Below are positions 1-8,706 of a stretch of DNA of 64,000 nucleotides, piece after piece. Where the stretch lies: NCBI RefSeq assembly GCF_000614145.1, contig NZ_BAKK01000003.1, forward strand, positions 124,001 to 188,000, given 5' to 3'. The notes beneath the pieces were generated by a model, which searched no databases, was not told where the DNA came from, and saw only the letters and a list, made by a program, of their open reading frames with translations. Position 1 is the first letter of the stretch. Each line of letters begins with the position of its first letter. Origin of the DNA: Bacteroides faecichinchillae JCM 17102. GTDB taxonomy: Bacteria > Bacteroidota > Bacteroidia > Bacteroidales > Bacteroidaceae. The position numbers and the translations under genes were made by a program.

Positions 1-1495
1 TGAGGCCGAATCCATAGATCGTTTAGTAAAACCGGTGAAAGATCTTTTCGGGGCAATTTTTTTCGTGTCGGTAGGTATGATGGTAAATCCTGCAATGATT
101 GTGGAATATGCTGTGCCTATTATTGTGATAACAATTGCTGTTATTTTGGGACAGGCTACCTTTGGAACTTTCGGAGTGATTCTTTCAGGAAAGTCTTTGA
201 AGACAGCAATGCAGTGTGGTTTTAGTTTAACACAGATTGGTGAGTTTGCTTTTATTATTGCTTCTTTGGGAGTCTCTTTGCATGTGACGAGTGAGTTTTT
301 GTATCCTATTGTAGTAGCAGTTTCTGTTATAACTACTTTTCTGACTCCTTATATGATTCGTTTTGCAGAACCGGCTTTTACTTTTGTGGATGCTCATCTT
401 CCTGCATCTTGGCGAAAGATGTTATTACGTTATACTGGTTCACAGACGGCAATGAATCATGATAATCTGTGGAAAAAATTATTATTGGCGATAATACGAA
501 TCACTGTTGTTTATTCAATAGTCAGTATATCTGTTATTGCACTCTCTTTCCGTTTTGTGATTCCGTTTTTTAAGGAAAACTTGCCTCCATTTTGGGCTTC
601 ATTGCTCGGTGCGGTATTTATTATACTTTTTATTTCACCTTTCCTGCGTGCTATTATGGTGAAGAAAAATCATTCAGTAGAATTTATGACTCTATGGCAT
701 GATAGCCGGGCTAATCGTGCACCATTGGTTGCTACGATTGTTATTCGGGTGATGATAGCGGTATTATTTGTCATTTTTATTATTTCAGGTTTATTTAAAG
801 CCTCTATCGGATTGATAATTGGTGTGGCTGTATTGGTAGTACTACTTATGGTATGGTCTCGCCGTTTGAAAAAACAGTCCATTTTGATTGAACGACGCTT
901 TTTTCAAAATTTGCGTTCTCGGGATGTTCGTGCGGAGTATTTGGGGGAGAAGAAACCGGAATATGCGGGGCGTTTATTGTCTCATGATTTACATTTAGCG
1001 GATTTGGAGATTCCTGGAGAATCATCTTGGGCTGGAAAGACTTTGATGGAGCTAAATCTGGGGAAAAGATATGGAGTACATGTTGCTTCTATTCTTCGAG
1101 GGAGAAGGAGAATTAATATACCCGGTGGTGCCGAACGTTTGTTTCCATTGGATAAGATACAAGTAATTGGAACGGATGAGCAACTGAATAAATTCAGTGA
1201 AGATATGCAAAATGGTGCGAAGATTGACTGGCAGGTATATGAGCAGAGTGAAATGAGTTTGAAACAGTTCATTGTTGATACTGATTCTATTTTTTTAGGT
1301 AAGACTATTCGCGAGTCTGGAATCCGTGATAAATACCGGTGTATGATTGTAGGGGTGGAACGAGAGGATGGAACATTAGTTACACCGGATGTAAATGTAC
1401 CGTTTGAGGAAGGTGATGTGGTATGGGTAGTAGGTGAGAAAGAAGATGTCTACCAATTAGTAAATCAAAAAGATGAAAAATTACAAGTAGGATAA
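1..1495 (+). CDS. Cation:proton antiporter (CPA2/KefB-type), C-terminal part; 5' end outside window
   Basis: The frame is open from base 2 with no start before the window edge, so this is the C-terminal part of a larger protein. The first ~135 residues form hydrophobic helices typical of the Na+/H+ exchanger fold of CPA2 antiporters (motif VSVGMMVNP, then an SLTQIGEFAF helix). Further membrane helices follow at roughly 150-280. The tail carries two TrkA-C-like segments (about 325-400 and 408-480) with the family pattern of a small ligand-binding domain ending in GDVVWVVGEKEDV. It should sit in the inner membrane and exchange K+ or Na+ for protons, with the TrkA-C part as the regulatory sensor. 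Substrate ion cannot be told from sequence. Confidence 0.88.
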   Translation, partial: EAESIDRLVKPVKDLFGAIFFVSVGMMVNPAMIVEYAVPIIVITIAVILGQATFGTFGVILSGKSLKTAMQCGFSLTQIGEFAFIIASLGVSLHVTSEFLYPIVVAVSVITTFLTPYMIRFAEPAFTFVDAHLPASWRKMLLRYTGSQTAMNHDNLWKKLLLAIIRITVVYSIVSISVIALSFRFVIPFFKENLPPFWASLLGAVFIILFISPFLRAIMVKKNHSVEFMTLWHDSRANRAPLVATIVIRVMIAVLFVIFIISGLFKASIGLIIGVAVLVVLLMVWSRRLKKQSILIERRFFQNLRSRDVRAEYLGEKKPEYAGRLLSHDLHLADLEIPGESSWAGKTLMELNLGKRYGVHVASILRGRRRINIPGGAERLFPLDKIQVIGTDEQLNKFSEDMQNGAKIDWQVYEQSEMSLKQFIVDTDSIFLGKTIRESGIRDKYRCMIVGVEREDGTLVTPDVNVPFEEGDVVWVVGEKEDVYQLVNQKDEKLQVG

Positions 1496-1514
1496 AAGTA
1501 GTAGAACTACTTTT
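1494..1514 (+). terminator. Short hairpin after antiporter gene
   Basis: AAAAGTAGT and ACTACTTTT are perfect inverted arms around a 3-nt loop, overlapping the antiporter stop codon and followed by a T-rich stretch. It fits a weak intrinsic terminator. Confidence 0.5.
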
Positions 1515-1546
1515 ATTTATTTACTGAAACATAAAATAATAATAAT

Positions 1547-1972
1547 ATGAAGAGCGATCCGAAAGAATGTCTGTATTGCCAGAACAACGAGATGTTATAT
1601 AATCTGATGATTGAGATTGCACAGTTGAGTGTGTCACGTGTGTTTTTATTTAAAGAACAAACCTATCGTGGACGTTGTCTTGTTGCTTACAAAGATCATG
1701 TGAACGATTTAAATGAATTGAGTGATGAAGAACGTAATGCTTTTATGGCAGATGTAGTTCGCGTAACTCGAGCTATGCAGAAGGCTTTCCTACCGGAAAA
1801 GATAAATTATGGTGCTTACTCTGATAAACTGTCTCATCTGCATTTCCATTTGGCTCCAAAGTATATAGGCGGACCAGATTATGGAAGTACATTTCAAATG
1901 AATCCAGGAAAGGTTTATTTGACAGATGCTGAGTATCAAGAATTAATTGATGCTTTGAAAGCTAATTTGTAA
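1547..1972 (+). CDS. HIT family (histidine triad) nucleotide-binding protein
   Basis: A 141-residue cytosolic protein with the histidine triad HLHFHLAP near residue 99-106. This is the catalytic signature of HIT hydrolases/transferases acting on nucleotide phosphoramidates or dinucleoside polyphosphates. An N-terminal CLYC pair (residues 9-12) looks like half of a zinc site, as in several bacterial HIT proteins. The length matches the family. It stands alone between two hairpins, so it is probably monocistronic. The natural substrate is not evident. Confidence 0.9.
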   Translation: MKSDPKECLYCQNNEMLYNLMIEIAQLSVSRVFLFKEQTYRGRCLVAYKDHVNDLNELSDEERNAFMADVVRVTRAMQKAFLPEKINYGAYSDKLSHLHFHLAPKYIGGPDYGSTFQMNPGKVYLTDAEYQELIDALKANL

Positions 1973-1989
1973 TCTTTTGAGAGAATCAT

Positions 1990-2030
1990 AAGAATGGCAA
2001 AATTTACTTTTGCCATCTTCTTTTTTATTT
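1990..2030 (+). terminator. Intrinsic terminator after HIT gene
   Basis: A stem of about 12 bp (AAGAATGGCAAAA against TTTTGCCATCTT, one mismatch) is followed by a C and TTTTTT on the + strand, directly after the HIT stop codon. Confidence 0.8.
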
Positions 2031-2097
2031 TGTGGATCTTTGATAAGTAAAAAGTTGCTGATCATTAACTCCTCTCGGAAGTTGTCGTGGAGAAACT

Positions 2098-2520
2098 TTA
2101 ATCTGCGCTATCAAAATCAAATTCAAAATCGAAGTCGTATATAAATTCCGGAGTCGTGAATTCTTCTAGGTTTCGACGATCTTTCTTAGTAGGACGTCCT
2201 GTTCCACGTGCACGATCTATAAATCCGCTTATTTTACTCATCTCTAACAATTCATATTGGTCGGGAGTTGTTACATTCTCCATCATTTCCGGTACGAGCT
2301 TTGCACCGACACGTTTCTCGATGGTTTGTAAAACTTTGAAAGAATAAGTGATAGGTGGCTTTTTTACTTGTATCACATCACCGGGCTTTATCATTCGGGC
2401 TGCTTTTATTTGTGAACCGTTCATAGTGACACGACCTTTCTTGCAAGCTTCAGCTGCAATTGTACGAGTTTTGAAGATTCGTACAGCCCACATCCATTTA
2501 TCTATTCTTGCTTCAGCCAT
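2098..2520 (-). CDS. S4-domain RNA-binding protein, Hsp15 (HslR)-like
   Basis: 140 residues. It begins with the S4 signature ARIDKWMWAVRIFKTRTIA, and GRVTMNG and PGDVIQV complete the S4 fold over about residues 4-65. The tail is charged and ends in an Asp/Phe-rich stretch. Hsp15-type proteins bind free 50S subunits carrying a stalled nascent chain and help recycle them. It lies 43 bp downstream of pth on the same strand, so the two are probably co-transcribed, fitting a shared role with peptidyl-tRNA. The acidic C-terminal extension is longer than the minimal S4 domain. Confidence 0.85.
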   Translation of the reverse strand: MAEARIDKWMWAVRIFKTRTIAAEACKKGRVTMNGSQIKAARMIKPGDVIQVKKPPITYSFKVLQTIEKRVGAKLVPEMMENVTTPDQYELLEMSKISGFIDRARGTGRPTKKDRRNLEEFTTPEFIYDFDFEFDFDSAD

Positions 2521-2563
2521 AATGTTAATTGCAAAATTAAAAGTTTGTTAATAAATCAAATGG

Positions 2564-3133
2564 TTACTTCTTGTTGAACTGGTTCATTGTAATATCAATG
2601 CCGGCAAGACAGAAACTTTTGATAATTTCTCCTGCTGTTTCTAAACGTTCATTCATTATTTTCCAATCGTCATCGGTAAAATGTCCGAGTACATAATCTA
2701 CTTGTCCTCCTCGAGGGAAATCATTTCCGATGCCAAAACGCAGACGGGCATAATTTTGTGTGCCCAAAGTTGCAGCAATGTGTTTCAGACCATTGTGTCC
2801 TGCATCGCTTCCTTTTCCTTTTAAGCGTAAGGTTCCGAAGGGCAACGCTAAATCGTCCACTATTACTAACACATTCTCCAATGGAATGTTTTCTTTCTGC
2901 ATCCAATAGCGTAAAGCTAATCCACTTAGGTTCATGAAAGTTGAAGGCTTAAGGAGGATTAATTGGCGACCTTTAACGGAGAAACTTGTAGTAAAACCAT
3001 AACGTCTATCAATAAAAGGAGGAGCGTTATTGATTTTGGCTAATGCATCTACCGTCATGAATCCGATATTGTGTCGGGTTTCATGATATTCGGGACCAAT
3101 GTTTCCTAAACCTACAATTAGATATTTTATCAT
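2564..3133 (-). CDS. pth: Peptidyl-tRNA hydrolase
   Basis: 189 residues, the normal length for bacterial Pth. It begins [21 protein letters not shown], carrying the conserved Asn and catalytic His (about residues 9-24). Later family motifs are [11 protein letters not shown] (about 60-70), DDLALPFG (about 92-99) and GHNGLKHI (about 112-119). The enzyme cleaves the ester bond of peptidyl-tRNAs dropped from ribosomes and is essential in most bacteria. It sits with rplY upstream and the S4 protein downstream on the same strand, a translation-maintenance cluster. Confidence 0.97.
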   Translation of the reverse strand: MIKYLIVGLGNIGPEYHETRHNIGFMTVDALAKINNAPPFIDRRYGFTTSFSVKGRQLILLKPSTFMNLSGLALRYWMQKENIPLENVLVIVDDLALPFGTLRLKGKGSDAGHNGLKHIAATLGTQNYARLRFGIGNDFPRGGQVDYVLGHFTDDDWKIMNERLETAGEIIKSFCLAGIDITMNQFNKK

Positions 3134-3171
3134 TACTTTTTCTAAAGAAGATAGTTCTTAAATATAAAAGA

Positions 3172-3238
3172 GAAACGCAGATTAACACAAACTAATGCAG
3201 ACTGAACATCTGCTTTAATCTGCATTAATCTGCGTTTC
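3172..3238. repeat. Intergenic inverted repeat (CGCAGATTAA type)
   Basis: GAAACGCAGATTAA at 3172-3185 is perfectly inverted at 3225-3238 (TTAATCTGCGTTTC). Inside it TAATGCAGA pairs with TCTGCATTA. The result is a long hairpin between rplY and pth, made of reiterated GCAGATTAA-like units. It resembles dispersed intergenic repeats and may also act as a processing or termination signal. Confidence 0.75.
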
Positions 3239-3269
3239 GTTATATCTCTGTTATAGGGATAATCTCAAA

Positions 3270-3860
3270 TTACTTGCCTGCCGTAGCAGCTGCACCTCTT
3301 GCTGCACGAGTTAATTTAACTGCACATACAACGGCTTCTTTAGCACTGATCAGTTCAAGACCTTCAAAGCTCAATTCACCAACTTTCACTGTTTTACCTA
3401 AGCCCAAATGAGAAACGTTGATAGTAAGTTTTTCAGGGATAATGTTGTATAGAGCTTTCACTTTGATCTTTCGCATCTGCAAAGCCAATTTACCACCGGC
3501 TTTCACACCTTCTGCAAGACCTTCTAATTGTACAGGAACTTCCATAACGATAGGTTTAGCTTCGTTGATTTGATAGAAGTCTACATGCAGGATAGTATCC
3601 TTTACTGGATGGAATTGGATATCTTTCATAATAGCGTTTACTTTTTTGCCATTGATAACCAAGTCTACTACGTAGATATGCGGAGTGTAAACTAAGTTAC
3701 GAAGATTGTCGCTAGTTACTGTAAAGTGAATAACTTCATCACCTCCGTATAGTACACAAGGTACACCACCATTACTACGAATTTCTTTCAGAGCTCTTGC
3801 TTGTTCTGAAGAGCGTTCTGCAATTGTTCTTGCAGTTCCTTTTACTTCAATTGATTTCAT
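3270..3860 (-). CDS. rplY: 50S ribosomal protein L25/general stress protein Ctc
   Basis: 196 residues: an N-terminal L25 domain binding 5S rRNA (about 1-90, with LYGGDEVIHFTV and VDLVINGKKVNAIMKDIQ) and a C-terminal beta-domain (about 95-185), the long Ctc/TL5 form. It ends in an Ala-rich tail. It is part of the large ribosomal subunit. A -7 box lies about 95 bp upstream and a 12-bp direct repeat occurs in the leader. Downstream are pth and the S4 protein. Confidence 0.95.
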   Translation of the reverse strand: MKSIEVKGTARTIAERSSEQARALKEIRSNGGVPCVLYGGDEVIHFTVTSDNLRNLVYTPHIYVVDLVINGKKVNAIMKDIQFHPVKDTILHVDFYQINEAKPIVMEVPVQLEGLAEGVKAGGKLALQMRKIKVKALYNIIPEKLTINVSHLGLGKTVKVGELSFEGLELISAKEAVVCAVKLTRAARGAAATAGK

Positions 3861-3910
3861 TTCTTAAAAAGTTGTGTTACTCTAAATTAAGTTAGTTTGC
3901 TTAATTCACC

Positions 3911-3939
3911 ATCACACGATGTGGATTATCACACGATGT
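3911..3939 (-). repeat. 12-bp direct repeat in the rplY leader
   Basis: ATCACACGATGT occurs at 3911-3922 and again at 3928-3939, between the probable rplY promoter and the rplY start codon. Two identical 12-mers with a 17-bp period in a ribosomal protein leader could be a regulatory binding site. No function is shown. Confidence 0.5.
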
Positions 3940-3954
3940 TGCAAAAAAGCGGTG

Positions 3955-3962
3955 CAAAAGTA
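3955..3962 (-). promoter_or_regulatory. Bacteroides -7 box (TACTTTTG) for rplY
   Basis: On the minus strand TACTTTTG matches the Bacteroides sigma-ABfr -7 consensus TAnnTTTG, about 95 bp upstream of the rplY ATG. No clean -33 box was established. Confidence 0.5.
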
Positions 3963-3996
3963 CGATTTCTTTTTGAAATATCAAAGAGTTATTTAC

Positions 3997-4389
3997 TTAA
4001 AAGTCAATATCAATCTTAATTTCATTGTCCAGTTTCTCATCTTTCACCTCTTCCAAAAGAATATCTTGCTGTTCCGATTCATTCATTAAACAATCAGAGT
4101 CATTAGTCTGATGAAGATTAATGAAGTCAATAGCTTGTGTTAATCCTAATGTGAACTTTTCAAAATCCTCCTTGTACAAGAAGATCTTGTGCTTCTCAAA
4201 ACTAACCTGGGAATCATCCCCTTCTCCCATTACCACTTTTTTACTTTCTGTGATAGCCAGAAACATCTCGTCTTTACGGTTTTTCTTTACGTCGAGATAG
4301 TAAATGCGCTTACCTGCTTTAATAGATTTGGAGAAAACGATCTCCTTATCATTCATGTCTGCACCCATTTTCTTTTTTAAGTCTTCCAT
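3997..4389 (-). CDS. PUR-alpha-like DNA/RNA-binding protein (DUF3276)
   Basis: 130 residues from the ATG at 4389. A further 10 codons upstream are open but begin with TTG, so I prefer the ATG (MEDLKKKMGADMN). The core, EIVFSKSIKAGKRIYYLDVKK through FEKHKIFLYKEDFEKFTLGL (about 14-95), is the single PUR repeat of the DUF3276 family, which forms dimers and binds single-stranded nucleic acid. The C-terminal 35 residues are acidic and low in complexity. It is conserved across Bacteroidota, and its role there is not well defined. Confidence 0.85.
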   Translation of the reverse strand: MEDLKKKMGADMNDKEIVFSKSIKAGKRIYYLDVKKNRKDEMFLAITESKKVVMGEGDDSQVSFEKHKIFLYKEDFEKFTLGLTQAIDFINLHQTNDSDCLMNESEQQDILLEEVKDEKLDNEIKIDIDF

Positions 4390-4518
4390 ATCTTTCTGTC
4401 CATTTATAATCGGCTTCAAAATTGGATATTTTTTTTAAACTGTCAAAAGAAAAAGAGCAGAGAATGAAATACTGCATTAAAAAATGTGATTTATTAGTGG
4501 AAACTCATTAAAAATATC

Positions 4519-4526
4519 TACTTTTG
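4519..4526 (+). promoter_or_regulatory. Bacteroides -7 box (TACTTTTG) for nusB
   Basis: TACTTTTG fits TAnnTTTG and lies 31 bp before the nusB ATG, in a short AT-rich gap between divergent genes. Confidence 0.6.
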
Positions 4527-4557
4527 CAGTTCGATAATAACAGTATTAATTAGAATT

Positions 4558-5484
4558 ATGATCAACAGAGTTCTTATTCGTCTTAAGATTATACAGATCG
4601 TGTATGCCTATTATCAGAATGGCAGCAAAAATCTAGACTCAGCGGAGAAAGAGTTATTCTTTAGTCTTTCAAAGGCGTATGACCTTTACAACTATTTGCT
4701 AATGCTGATGATAGCATTAACAGAGTATGCACAAAAACGTATCGATACGGCAAAAGCTAAACTTGCACCTACTAGAGAAGAGTTGTATCCTAACATGAAG
4801 TTTGTAGAAAACAAGTTTATTTCACAATTGGAAGTAAATAAACAATTAACGGAATTTATTGCCAATCAGAAAAGAACTTGGGCTAATGATCAGGATTTCA
4901 TCAAAGAGCTTTATGAGAAGATTGTAGAATCCGATATATACAAGGATTATATGGCATCTGATGATAAATCTTACGAAAGTGACCGTGAATTGTGGAGAAA
5001 GCTTTATAAAACATATATATTTAATAATGAATCTCTCGATCAGGTTTTGGAAGACCAGAGTCTCTATTGGAATGATGATAAAGAAATAGTAGACACATTT
5101 GTTTTGAAAACAATCAAACGATTTGAAGAGAAGAGGGGCGCTAACCAAGAATTACTTCCTGAATTTAAGGATGATGAAGACCAGGAATTTGCACGTCGTT
5201 TATTCCGTCGTACCATTTTGAATTCAGATTATTACCGCCATCTTATTAGCGAAAATACAAAGAACTGGGATTTGGATCGTATTGCATTTATGGATATCAT
5301 TATTATGCAGACTGCTTTGGCAGAAATTTTAAGTTTTCCGAACATTCCGGTCAGTGTTTCGTTAAATGAATATGTAGAGATTGCAAAGTTGTATAGTACA
5401 GCGAAGAGCGGTAGTTTTATCAACGGCACTCTTGATGGAATAGTTAATCAATTGAAAAAAGAAGGTAAGTTGAGTAAAAACTAA
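4558..5484 (+). CDS. nusB: Transcription antitermination factor NusB (long Bacteroidota form)
   Basis: 308 residues. The C-terminal ~150 residues hold the NusB fold (RRLFRRTILNSDYYRHLI, then WDLDRIAFMDIIIMQTALAEI and IPVSVSLNEYVEIAKLYS with SGSFINGTLDGI). The N-terminal ~150 residues are a helical extension typical of Bacteroidota NusB, about twice the E. coli length. NusB with NusE (S10) binds boxA RNA and supports antitermination of rRNA operons. It heads the run nusB-yajC-ybbR-coaE-DUF5606. Confidence 0.95.
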   Translation: MINRVLIRLKIIQIVYAYYQNGSKNLDSAEKELFFSLSKAYDLYNYLLMLMIALTEYAQKRIDTAKAKLAPTREELYPNMKFVENKFISQLEVNKQLTEFIANQKRTWANDQDFIKELYEKIVESDIYKDYMASDDKSYESDRELWRKLYKTYIFNNESLDQVLEDQSLYWNDDKEIVDTFVLKTIKRFEEKRGANQELLPEFKDDEDQEFARRLFRRTILNSDYYRHLISENTKNWDLDRIAFMDIIIMQTALAEILSFPNIPVSVSLNEYVEIAKLYSTAKSGSFINGTLDGIVNQLKKEGKLSKN

Positions 5485-5492
5485 TACCTTTG
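5485..5492 (+). promoter_or_regulatory. Bacteroides -7 box (TACCTTTG) before yajC
   Basis: TACCTTTG starts at the end of nusB, 34 bp before the yajC ATG, so yajC may have its own promoter in addition to read-through from nusB. Confidence 0.6.
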
Positions 5493-5525
5493 TCCATATA
5501 ATAGAAACTAAAAAACTGATTATTT

Positions 5526-5840
5526 ATGAATTTATTGACTGTATTTATGCAAGCTCCAGCTGCGGCAGGAGGTGGAAGTATGATGTGGATCATGTTAATA
5601 GCAATGTTTGTTATCATGTATTTCTTTATGATCCGTCCTCAAAATAAGAAGCAGAAAGAAATAGCTAACTTCCGTAAATCTCTTCAGGTAAATCAGCAAG
5701 TGATTACTGCTGGTGGCATTCATGGAACAATTAAAGAGATTAATGATGATCATGTAGTCCTTGAAATTGCTCCTAACGTAAAGATTAAAATAGATAAGAA
5801 TTCTATTTTTGCTGATGCTTCGGCTGCTCAGCCTAAATAA
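5526..5840 (+). CDS. yajC: Preprotein translocase subunit YajC
   Basis: 104 residues with one membrane helix (about 18-37) followed by the family signature FFMIRPQNKKQKEIANFRKSL. After it come QVITAGGIHGTIKEINDDHVVLEIAPNVKIKI and an Ala-rich end. YajC is an accessory subunit of the SecDF-YajC complex in the inner membrane. The gene is 14 bp upstream of the YbbR protein. Confidence 0.95.
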   Translation: MNLLTVFMQAPAAAGGGSMMWIMLIAMFVIMYFFMIRPQNKKQKEIANFRKSLQVNQQVITAGGIHGTIKEINDDHVVLEIAPNVKIKIDKNSIFADASAAQPK

Positions 5841-5854
5841 AGATTAGTAAATAA

Positions 5855-6874
5855 ATGTCTATGTTAGATCGTAGGAAAATACGATATGCATATTTAAAAC
5901 AATCTAAGAGAATTAAGAATTTCTTGCTTAGTGATAAGAGCAGGGAGTTCTTAATTTTTTTGTTTTTCTTTCTGATAGCCGGCGGGTTCTGGTTGCTTCA
6001 AACATTGAATAATGATTATGAAACAGAATTCTCAATTCCGGTTCGGATAAAAGACATTCCCAACAATGTGGTGCTAACTTCGGAGCCTCCTTCCGAACTT
6101 CGTGTTCGGGTGAAGGATAAAGGAACTGTACTTTTAAATTATATGTTAGGAAAAAGTTTCTTTCCTATAAATTTGAACTTTGCTGATTATAAAGGAAAGG
6201 ATAATCATGTGAAGATTCCGGCAGCAAAGTTTGAGAAAAAGATTATTAGTCAATTAAGTGTGTCTTCTAAGGTCCTTTCAGTGAAGCCTGATACATTGGA
6301 TTATATTTATTCAACGGGTAAATCTAAAGTAGTTCCAGTGCGTTTTCAAGGAAATGTAACGGCCGGTCTTCAATATTATGTATCTGATACGATTTGTACT
6401 CCCGATTCTGTATTAGCTTATGCTCCAGCGGCAATATTGGATACAGTGACGGCTGCCTATATTCGTGGTGTAGATCTGGAAAATATATCAGATACGATTA
6501 GACAGCAAGTAGCTTTGGCTACAGTGAGAGGGGTGAAGTTTGTTCCTAATATGGTTGAACTGACTTTCCCTGTGGATATTTATACCGAAAAAACAGTAGA
6601 AGTCCCATTACATGGAGTTAATTTCCCAGCAGATAAAGTGCTAAGGGCTTTTCCTTCTAAAGTTCAGATTACATTCAAAGTAGGCATGAAGAGTTTTTTG
6701 AGTGTAAAAGAAAGTGATTTTGTGATAAATGTCTCCTATGAAGAACTACTAAAATTAGGCTCGGATAAATATACGGTTAAGCTGAAGTCATTTCCTCGTG
6801 GAATCAGTCAGATACGTATTGTGCCCGAACAAGTTGATTTTTTGATCGAACAAGTTTCTACTGATGGCAATTAA
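5855..6874 (+). CDS. YbbR-like domain protein
   Basis: 339 residues. A short cytosolic N-terminus is followed by one membrane helix (about 31-48, [19 protein letters not shown]) and a long extracytoplasmic part of repeated beta-rich YbbR units (recurring IPV..., [15 protein letters not shown] and [13 protein letters not shown]). In Firmicutes YbbR proteins (CdaR) regulate the diadenylate cyclase CdaA. A similar role in Bacteroidota is inferred only, as no cyclase is visible here. Its stop overlaps the start of coaE by 11 bp, indicating coupled translation. Confidence 0.85.
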   Translation: MSMLDRRKIRYAYLKQSKRIKNFLLSDKSREFLIFLFFFLIAGGFWLLQTLNNDYETEFSIPVRIKDIPNNVVLTSEPPSELRVRVKDKGTVLLNYMLGKSFFPINLNFADYKGKDNHVKIPAAKFEKKIISQLSVSSKVLSVKPDTLDYIYSTGKSKVVPVRFQGNVTAGLQYYVSDTICTPDSVLAYAPAAILDTVTAAYIRGVDLENISDTIRQQVALATVRGVKFVPNMVELTFPVDIYTEKTVEVPLHGVNFPADKVLRAFPSKVQITFKVGMKSFLSVKESDFVINVSYEELLKLGSDKYTVKLKSFPRGISQIRIVPEQVDFLIEQVSTDGN

Positions 6875-7478
6875 GATTGGTATTACCGGTGGTATAGGTA
6901 GTGGAAAAAGTGTGGTTTCCAGATTGTTGGAAATAATGGGAATTCCCGTTTATATTTCTGATGTGGAAGCAAAGCGTATTACTCTTACTAATGTAATCGT
7001 TCGTCGTGAACTTTGTACGTTGGTTGGACAGGAAATTTATCAAGAAGGAGAATTAAACCGTTCTTTGTTAGCAACTTATATGTTTGGTCACCCAGAACGT
7101 ATAAAGGAAGTGAATGAAATTATACATCCTAGGGTAAAAGAAGATTTTCAGCAATGGAGTGCCTGTTTTGGCGCAGATAAAATCGTAGGTATAGAGTCTG
7201 CCATACTTGTGGAAGCCGGGTTTAGAGATGTAGTGGATTTTCTGGTAATGGTATATGCGCCTTTAGAAACAAGAATAGAACGTGCTGTTAAACGCGATAG
7301 CACTTCAAAAGAGTTGATAATGAAGCGTATTGAGTCACAAATGAGCGATCATTCCAAGCGGGAACAAGCTGATTTTGTGATTCTGAACGATGGTGAAGCG
7401 CCTTTAGTCCCACAGGTTTTAGAACTTATTTCTTTGCTTTCTAAAAATAATCATTACCTTTGCTCCGCAAAAAAATAA
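6864..7478 (+). CDS. coaE: Dephospho-CoA kinase
   Basis: 204 residues. The P-loop [11 protein letters not shown] is at residues 6-16, [11 protein letters not shown] follows (about 29-39), then IHPRVKEDF (about 87-95) and [16 protein letters not shown] near the C-terminus, all CoaE landmarks. The enzyme phosphorylates the 3'-OH of dephospho-CoA, the last step of coenzyme A synthesis. It overlaps the ybbR-like gene by 11 bp, and the 3' end of this gene contains the promoter of the next one. Confidence 0.96.
   Translation: MAIKIGITGGIGSGKSVVSRLLEIMGIPVYISDVEAKRITLTNVIVRRELCTLVGQEIYQEGELNRSLLATYMFGHPERIKEVNEIIHPRVKEDFQQWSACFGADKIVGIESAILVEAGFRDVVDFLVMVYAPLETRIERAVKRDSTSKELIMKRIESQMSDHSKREQADFVILNDGEAPLVPQVLELISLLSKNNHYLCSAKK
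7433..7462 (+). promoter_or_regulatory. Bacteroides promoter inside the end of coaE
   Basis: TTTG at 7433-7436 and TACCTTTG at 7455-7462 are separated by 18 bp, an excellent match to the Bacteroides -33/-7 promoter. It would drive the DUF5606 gene 41 bp downstream. Confidence 0.75.
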
Positions 7479-7502
7479 TTAATTAACAAAAGAATATATA
7501 CT

Positions 7503-7934
7503 ATGTTGAAGACTATCTTGTCTATCTCCGGAAAACCGGGATTGTACAAACTTATTTCGCAAGGAAAAAATATGTTGATTGTAGAATCAATCAGTGCTGA
7601 TAAGAAACGTTTTCCCGCCTATGGTAATGAGAAAATTATTTCGTTGGCAGATATAGCAATGTACACTAATGATGCAGAAGTACCTTTGTGCAATGTATTG
7701 GATTCTATGAAAACAAAAGAGAATGCTGCGGTTGCTACTATTGATCCAAAGAAAGCTACTTCAGAACAGTTGCGCGAATATATGGCAGAAGTATTGCCTG
7801 ACTTCGATCGTGATCGGGTGCACATAGCTGATATCAAAAAACTGATTTCTTGGTATAATCTTTTGATATCAAATGGGATTACAGAATTCAAGGCAGAAAC
7901 AGAGGCTGAGAAAGAAGAAGTTGTGGCGGAGTAA
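7503..7934 (+). CDS. DUF5606 family protein
   Basis: 143 residues and no membrane segment. The N-terminal part, LKTILSISGKPGLYKLIS then FPAYGNEKIISLADIAMYT, forms the DUF5606 N-terminal domain. The C-terminal part (VLPDFDRDRVHIADIKKLISWYNLLI) is a helical region common to these proteins, with an acidic tail. It is a conserved Bacteroidota protein of unknown function, probably cytosolic. It has its own promoter in coaE and is followed by a strong terminator. Confidence 0.85.
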   Translation: MLKTILSISGKPGLYKLISQGKNMLIVESISADKKRFPAYGNEKIISLADIAMYTNDAEVPLCNVLDSMKTKENAAVATIDPKKATSEQLREYMAEVLPDFDRDRVHIADIKKLISWYNLLISNGITEFKAETEAEKEEVVAE

Positions 7935-7957
7935 TCTGCTAAATATAAATAATAACT

Positions 7958-7996
7958 AAAAGGGTGGTAACCATGTGAAATGGTTATCACCTTTTT
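7958..7996 (+). terminator. Intrinsic terminator after DUF5606 gene
   Basis: A strong stem (AAAGGGTGGTAACCAT against ATGGTTATCACCTTTTT) with a 5-nt loop is followed by T-rich DNA, 23 bp after the stop codon. Confidence 0.85.
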
Positions 7997-8186
7997 ACTT
8001 TTTTAAAGATGTGTTTTCAAACAAAAGGTTCTCTCTGCTGTTCTTCTGATTATCTTGTCTTTGCATGAATATTTTCAGGTTTCTCTAGTCAGAACCACTG
8101 TTTTTATTTATCTTTGTTGTGTTCATTCTTGCCGAGCGTCGGTAATGGATAAAGATAAGAATAAAGAATAAAAGCGTTTTTGGAAT

Positions 8187-8363
8187 ATTATTCTATACTT
8201 GGAATCTGGACAATTTCATGCTATTCAGGAATAATGAGACAGACGCTCATGCTCTGCTGTATATGCAAATATATAGTGTTGAGCGTGGGCTGTTGTACAT
8301 TATTTGAATAGCGGCAGTCCAGAGCCTCAAGTATGATAATGACAGCAGTTCCCACGCTTTTTT
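8187..8363 (+). ncRNA. Long imperfect inverted repeats with alternative pairing and a T tract
   Basis: The 473-bp gap 7935-8407 has no convincing gene. It contains a left arm (about 8187-8236) that pairs imperfectly with 8298-8340 (shared ACTTG/CTGGAC/GCTATTC/TAATG blocks). A second alternative stem pairs AGCGTGGG...CTGTTGT (8282-8296) with ACAGCAG...CCCACGCT (8342-8357), followed by a T tract. Two mutually exclusive stems, the second ending in a T tract, resemble an attenuator or a structured small RNA. It could equally be a decayed repeat element. Confidence 0.4.
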
Positions 8364-8407
8364 ATAATGAAGGCCTTCAAAGGGAACTGGAAGGTAAGAT
8401 GTAGAGT

Positions 8408-8650
8408 ATGCGGACAATTACGAATAAAGAGGCAAGTGTTTCACTTGATAATGAGACTTTATATGTGAGTGGCTTGTTGGTGGATACAATGCTGTTTTTG
8501 TATGATTCACAAGGGGAGTTATGTGGTAAGTGTAAGTTTACAATGCCTTCTGTTACCTTGACTATTCCCCAAAAAGGTGTGTATGTTTTGGTCATGAGTC
8601 ATCCTAATTGCCAACCGGAAGTTAGAAGAATTGTATATTCGAATATATAA
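8408..8650 (+). CDS. Small beta-rich protein, DUF3244-like; possibly a gene remnant
   Basis: 80 residues. The pattern SVSLDNETLYVSG...FLYDSQGELCGKCKF...LTIPQKGVYVLVM resembles the small beta-sandwich of DUF3244 proteins, which are normally secreted in Bacteroides. No signal peptide is present and an in-frame stop lies 6 bp before the ATG. A DUF3244-like FKGNW stretch is readable upstream in another frame (8371-8385). The 5' part may therefore have been lost, leaving a remnant. Function unknown. Confidence 0.45.
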   Translation: MRTITNKEASVSLDNETLYVSGLLVDTMLFLYDSQGELCGKCKFTMPSVTLTIPQKGVYVLVMSHPNCQPEVRRIVYSNI

Positions 8651-8689
8651 AAATGCCGATATACCTTTGAAGGTATACCGGCTATTTTT
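8650..8689. terminator. Bidirectional terminator between DUF3244-like gene and clpB
   Basis: AAAAATGCCGATATACCT and AGGTATACCGGCTATTTTT pair around TTGA, with A and T runs on the two sides, between convergent genes. Confidence 0.8.
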
Positions 8690-8706
8690 ATGAAGTTAGA
8701 TAAATT

